Origin: Sulfurovum sp.
GTDB taxonomy: Bacteria > Campylobacterota > Campylobacteria > Campylobacterales > Sulfurovaceae
DNA length: 10,503 nucleotides
NCBI GenBank assembly: GCA_030634925.1
Contig: DAOVZV010000014.1
Location: 1 to 10,503, forward strand
Reading direction: 5' to 3'
Both the position numbers and the translations under genes were made by a program. Within the stretch, counting starts at the first letter, position 1. Every line of letters starts with the position of its first letter. Below the pieces are notes generated by a model, which was given only the letters and a program-made list of their open reading frames with translations, had not been told where the DNA came from and did no database searches. Positions 7,231-10,503 of the stretch are shown here, in pieces.

Positions 7231-7746
7231 TCAAGAATATTGTATTTTTAGTTCTTGCGTATAGTGCTTTAGATGTTCAAAATATTTATTGATAATATCC
7301 ATATCTGTTTGAGTCTTTAGATAAGTGTTGAAATCTATAAGTAGTGATGCTACTCCTCCTGTACCCAAATTGGTAGCAGAACCTTTTATACTGTGTGTTT
7401 GTTGCTCTAGTTCTTCAATGTCAGATGCGTTTATTGCACTTTGAATTCTAGGTATTGTGGTATCTATCTGTGTGATGAGGTCTCCTATAAATTCAATAGC
7501 ATCATCTTCACTCAATCCTAGAGTTGTAATCATCCTAGAGTGGTCATATCTTGGATAATTTGCTTCTGGTAACTGTTTTGATGGTGCTACTGGTGCAGGT
7601 CTCTGCCTTGGAGCTGGTCTTTGTGAAGGAGTTCTTGGACTCTCTTGTGTAGTAGTCTCTTCCTCTTTACCTTTTTTCGATTTTAAAACCAATACCAATA
7701 CAACAATAATCACCAATACAACGCCTATAATAATAGCTATAGTCAT
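7231..7746 (-). CDS. Membrane-anchored stand-alone HPt phosphotransfer protein
   Basis: 171 residues in three parts: one very hydrophobic N-terminal helix (about 3-21) followed by KSKKGK, which suggests a membrane anchor with the rest in the cytoplasm; a Pro/Arg/Gln/Thr-rich flexible linker (about 28-60, with two RPAP copies); and a helical HPt domain (about 70-171). The phosphotransfer motif THSIKGSATNLG (117-128) is intact with His118 as acceptor. HPt domains relay phosphate between hybrid kinases and response regulators. No hybrid kinase or receiver partner is encoded here; the neighbouring kinase is a simple, non-hybrid type. The ATG at 7746 has an AAGGGAG ribosome site. The gene is convergent with the two-component operon and divergent from tatD. 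The domain call is firm; the partners are unknown. Confidence 0.85.
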   Translation of the reverse strand: MTIAIIIGVVLVIIVVLVLVLKSKKGKEEETTTQESPRTPSQRPAPRQRPAPVAPSKQLPEANYPRYDHSRMITTLGLSEDDAIEFIGDLITQIDTTIPRIQSAINASDIEELEQQTHSIKGSATNLGTGGVASLLIDFNTYLKTQTDMDIINKYFEHLKHYTQELKIQYS

Positions 7747-7771
7747 AATACACTCCCTTATTTTTTTATTA

Positions 7772-7777
7772 ACTATA
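7772..7777 (-). promoter_or_regulatory. Candidate -10 box of the HPt gene
   Basis: Minus-strand TATAGT in TTGAATAAGTTATAGTTAAT, about 25 bases before the start codon. It is one mismatch from consensus and no -35 is evident. Confidence 0.35.
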
Positions 7778-7830
7778 ACTTATTCAAGATTAGATTAAGC
7801 TATAAAATAGACGAAATCGTATAATTTTGT

Positions 7831-7836
7831 TATAAT
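7831..7836 (+). promoter_or_regulatory. Candidate -10 box of the tatD operon
   Basis: TATAAT in TTTTGTTATAATTTC, with transcription expected near 7843 and an AAGG ribosome site at 7848-7851 before the tatD ATG. A second TATAAT lies 11 bases upstream (7820-7825) and may be an alternative box. Confidence 0.55.
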
Positions 7837-7857
7837 TTCAAAAAACTAAGGTAAAAA

Positions 7858-8637
7858 ATGTTGATAGATACACATTGCCATCTCGATAATGATAGATATC
7901 ATAGTGATATAAAAGAGGTGATAGATAGAGCAAGGAGTAGTGGAGTAGATAGATTTATAATACCAGCTGCTGACCCAAAAACTCTGCAGAGGGCTGTGGA
8001 TTTGGCAGAAGCTTATGATGAGATATATATAGCTGTGGGTGTTCATCCTTATGATGTGGGTAATTATGATAGAGAATATTTGGAGAAATTTGTCAATCAT
8101 CCCAAATGTGTAGCTATCGGAGAGTGTGGATTGGACTATTTCAGATTACCAGAAGATATAAAAGAGATAGAAGAGGAGAAGATATTACAAAAGAGAGTAT
8201 TCAAAAATCAGATACTATGGGCAAAAGAGCTAAAAAAGCCTTTGATTGTACATATTAGAGACTCTAGTGCTGACTCTTTGGAGATGCTAGAGATGTATGC
8301 AGGAGCAGAGGGTGGAGTGCTTCACTGCTACAATGCAGATGAATCTTTGCTCAAATTATCCAAAAACAACTTCTATTTTGGGATAGGAGGAGTATTGACA
8401 TTCAAAAATGCCAAAAAACTCATAAGCGTATATCCAAAGATACCACAAGATAGATTAGTCATAGAGACAGATGCTCCATATCTCACACCACATCCACATA
8501 GAGGAGAGAGAAATGAGCCTAGTTTTGTAAACCTTATAGCACAAAAGATGGCAGAATTATCAGATATAACCATAGAAGAGATAGAGAATACAAGTACACA
8601 AAATGCCAATAGGCTTTTTTTCAAGGATGAAATATGA
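7858..8637 (+). CDS. tatD: TatD family metal-dependent hydrolase (DNase)
   Basis: Cytoplasmic TIM-barrel metallohydrolase of 259 residues, usual length for the family. TatD enzymes are Mg2+-dependent 3'-5' exonucleases on DNA and RNA, tied to DNA repair or quality control. Metal and active-site residues are present: DTHCHLD (4-10, His6 and His8), GVHP (61-64), IGECGLDY (87-94, Glu89), VHIRDS (131-136, His132), HCY (156-158, His156) and ETDAPYL (203-209, Asp205), followed by RNEP (218-221). The ATG at 7858 has an AAGG ribosome site and a TATAAT upstream. It overlaps the next gene by 4 bases (ATGA), with a good AAGGA ribosome site for that gene inside the tatD 3' end. The exact substrate cannot be told from the sequence. 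Confidence 0.95.
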   Translation: MLIDTHCHLDNDRYHSDIKEVIDRARSSGVDRFIIPAADPKTLQRAVDLAEAYDEIYIAVGVHPYDVGNYDREYLEKFVNHPKCVAIGECGLDYFRLPEDIKEIEEEKILQKRVFKNQILWAKELKKPLIVHIRDSSADSLEMLEMYAGAEGGVLHCYNADESLLKLSKNNFYFGIGGVLTFKNAKKLISVYPKIPQDRLVIETDAPYLTPHPHRGERNEPSFVNLIAQKMAELSDITIEEIENTSTQNANRLFFKDEI

Positions 8638-10361
8638 ATAAGTTAAAAGTAATATTAGCAACTATAGTACTATTTAGTACAAATATAATATCTGCACCAA
8701 AAGTATATGAGTCTTTGGGTCAAGATATAGAGATACTAAGAGATGATTGTCTCTTATATACAAAAAGCTCACTAATATCTAAGAAAATCAAATCCAAATG
8801 TAATAAGCATATCAAAGATACAAATATAGCATTTAAGTTTGGATATGAATTGGATAAAGATGTAGCAAATGATAATGCTAGTGATAGTAAACTATCTAAA
8901 TTTTTATCTATGTTGAAAAAAGCAGATAAAAATATCAATCCATTAAATAGATATATCAAATTTGCTATCAAAGAGGCAAGAGAAAATAATAATGTAGAAC
9001 TATATTATCAATTAGCCCAAGGAAATAGTCTTAGCCTAAGAGCAAAAGATTATGCCTTTATGAAGAAAAATGAAAATATATTTATAAAGATAAAAAGATA
9101 TAGAAAATACTTTCACTTACCAGAAAACTACGAAAAAAAGCGAGTAGTTCCAATGTTTAGAAAAAAAGAAGAAGTTAAAGTAGTCAAGGAAGTAGTCAAA
9201 AAACCTCATAAGATTTTATATAAAGGAGAAGCCCTCAAATATAGAAAAGAGTGTGATACAGGTCATGCCAAAGGGTGTTATAAGTTGGCGATAGCTTTTA
9301 GTAAAGGTCATAATATAGAGAAAAATAAAATCAAAGCTACAGATTGTTATATGAAAGCTTGTGATAGTGGTCACAAAGAGTCATGTTTCAAACTAGGAAA
9401 TATGTTTAACTCTGGTAAAGGAGTCAATCAAGATTATCAAAAAGCCAAAGATGCTTATAGTAAGTCTTGTAGTATTGGTTATGCTAAATCATGCTTCATA
9501 TTGGGAAATTGGCAAAGCAAAGGAGACAAAATCAAGCAAAACCATTCTAGGTCTATCAAATCTTATACCAAAGCTTGTAACGGTGGATATATAGAGGGAT
9601 GTTATAAATTAGCTATCATATATTATACTGCTAAAAATACAAAAAAGAATAAATCCAAAGCTATCAAATATTTAGATACAGCTTGTAAAAAGGGTCATCT
9701 TAATTCTTGTCTTCTAGTGGGTAATATCTGGATGAAAGATAAAAAATACAAAAAATCAGATAAAGCTTTAGATAAAGCATGTAAAGGAGAGATAACCAAA
9801 GGATGTGCTATCTTGGGTGAGTCTCTATATCGTAGAACTAATATGAAAGATAATTACAAAAAAGCATCTTCTTATCTACAAAAAGCTTGTGAAAACAAAG
9901 ACGCAAGAGCGTGTTATATATATGCCAATATCAACGCAAGAGGTCTAGGAGTCAAACAAAATATCAAAAAAGCATTTGACCTATATGACCAAGCATGTAA
10001 AGCCAACCATATAAAAAGTTGTTTCAATGTAGCCAAAGCCTACAGAAAAGGAGTAGGAGTAAGAAGAGACAAATCAAAAGCCTTGGAACTCTATCGTAAA
10101 TCTTGTGATAATGGTCTAGCCAAAGGATGTTTTTATTTTGCAAAAGAGTCCAAAGATAATGAAATAGCCACAAAATATTACAAAAAATCTTGTGAAATTG
10201 GTTATCCAACGGGATGTCTGGAGTACGGCAAAAATCTATACAAAGGCAAAGGTGTAGCAAAAAATATCAAAAAAGCAAAAAAGGTATTGGGTAAATCATG
10301 CAAAAAAGGCAATAAACAAGCTTGTAATTTCTGCTTTGTAAATTTGAATGAATGTAAATAA
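8634..10361 (+). CDS. Secreted Cys-rich Sel1-repeat (Hcp-like) protein
   Basis: 575 residues with a signal peptide (1-21, cleavage likely after IISA), then an unassigned helical, Lys-rich region (about 22-200) with one Cys pair (39/56), then ten Sel1-like repeats plus a C-terminal cap. Each repeat starts with Cys-x7-Cys: 207/215, 243/251, 279/287, 315/323, 351/359, 383/391, 419/427, 455/463, 491/499, 520/528 and 556/564. The spacing is 36 residues except for two shortened repeats (32 and 29). This is the pattern of Helicobacter cysteine-rich Hcp proteins, periplasmic or secreted helical solenoids with one disulfide per repeat. Hcp proteins have been linked to penicillin binding and host immune responses; the role here is unknown. 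The protein is strongly basic. It is coupled to tatD by a 4-base overlap. C-terminal extra Cys (567, 574) may form a last bridge. Confidence 0.9.
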   Translation: MNKLKVILATIVLFSTNIISAPKVYESLGQDIEILRDDCLLYTKSSLISKKIKSKCNKHIKDTNIAFKFGYELDKDVANDNASDSKLSKFLSMLKKADKNINPLNRYIKFAIKEARENNNVELYYQLAQGNSLSLRAKDYAFMKKNENIFIKIKRYRKYFHLPENYEKKRVVPMFRKKEEVKVVKEVVKKPHKILYKGEALKYRKECDTGHAKGCYKLAIAFSKGHNIEKNKIKATDCYMKACDSGHKESCFKLGNMFNSGKGVNQDYQKAKDAYSKSCSIGYAKSCFILGNWQSKGDKIKQNHSRSIKSYTKACNGGYIEGCYKLAIIYYTAKNTKKNKSKAIKYLDTACKKGHLNSCLLVGNIWMKDKKYKKSDKALDKACKGEITKGCAILGESLYRRTNMKDNYKKASSYLQKACENKDARACYIYANINARGLGVKQNIKKAFDLYDQACKANHIKSCFNVAKAYRKGVGVRRDKSKALELYRKSCDNGLAKGCFYFAKESKDNEIATKYYKKSCEIGYPTGCLEYGKNLYKGKGVAKNIKKAKKVLGKSCKKGNKQACNFCFVNLNECK

Positions 10362-10377
10362 GTAGGAAATATTGGAA

Positions 10378-10500
10378 ATGGATATAATAGAACTCATAGC
10401 ACAAGATGAAAGTCCAAAGCTTGACTTTAAAAGAGAGTGGTACAAAGAAGCTGATTTAAAAACAGAATTGATAAAAGATATTATTGTCTTGACTTTTTAG
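10378..10500 (+). pseudogene. Truncated start of an AlbA_2 (Schlafen-like) domain protein
   Basis: An ATG at 10378, 16 bases after the Sel1-protein stop and with an AGGA ribosome site 10 bases upstream, opens a 40-codon frame that ends in TAG. The product contains ESPKLDFKREWYKEAD (11-26) and then ELIKDIIVLTF. This resembles the N-terminus of AlbA_2 domain proteins (E-S-x-x-L-x-F-K-R, then K-D-I-x-A-x-x-N-G), but where the conserved Asn-Gly should come there is Phe-stop. Full members are several hundred residues, so this is either a broken gene, a slipped five-T tract just before the stop (one extra T would restore an open frame), or a gene cut by an insertion beyond the window. The window ends three bases later, so the cause cannot be seen. 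The family call is from motif recognition only. Confidence 0.55.
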
Positions 10501-10503
10501 TGC

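Noticed and set aside
8373..8624. An 83-codon minus-strand frame inside tatD
   Set aside because: It is antisense to an intact, well-conserved gene and has no ribosome site or recognisable domain.
9240..10330. Repeated DNA in the Sel1 gene considered as a possible CRISPR or DNA repeat array
   Set aside because: The repeats exist at protein level with a 36-residue period; the nucleotide copies are diverged and lie in one open frame.

Overview
The window looks like a chromosomal segment of a low-GC Campylobacterota (epsilonproteobacterial) bacterium. The evidence is the AT-rich base composition, heavy use of ATA (Ile), AGA (Arg) and TTG/CTA (Leu) codons, promoters that show a clear TATAAT -10 box without an obvious -35, a cytoplasmic response regulator and sensor kinase that resemble the ArsR/ArsS pair of Helicobacter, and a secreted Cys-rich Sel1 protein of the Helicobacter Hcp type. 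The genus cannot be fixed from the sequence alone.

Layout. Positions 1-5219 read leftward: murC (peptidoglycan), a DEAD-box RNA helicase with a long leader and a Gly/Arg/Asn-rich tail, an NnrS-type haem/copper membrane protein, then nadK, which runs off the left edge. A divergent promoter region (5220-5340) separates murC from a rightward two-component operon (OmpR-type regulator plus ArsS-type kinase, 4-base overlap). A perfect 10-bp hairpin fills the 25-base gap between the kinase and a convergent gene for a membrane-anchored HPt phosphotransfer protein. From 7858 rightward comes a tatD - Sel1/Hcp-like gene pair (4-base overlap), then a 40-codon fragment that matches the start of an AlbA_2 (Schlafen-like) domain protein but stops abruptly 3 bases before the window ends.

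How the genes work together. Most are housekeeping functions (NADP supply, wall synthesis, RNA remodelling, a TatD nuclease). NnrS, the two-component system and the secreted Sel1 protein point to stress and envelope sensing. No complete new system is evident. The observations most worth a second look are: a complete absence of GATC in the window, with every Asp codon that precedes a C written as GAC; the orphan membrane-tethered HPt protein beside a non-hybrid kinase; the structured leader of the helicase; the eleven-pair Cys-repeat protein; and the truncated AlbA_2 start at the right edge.
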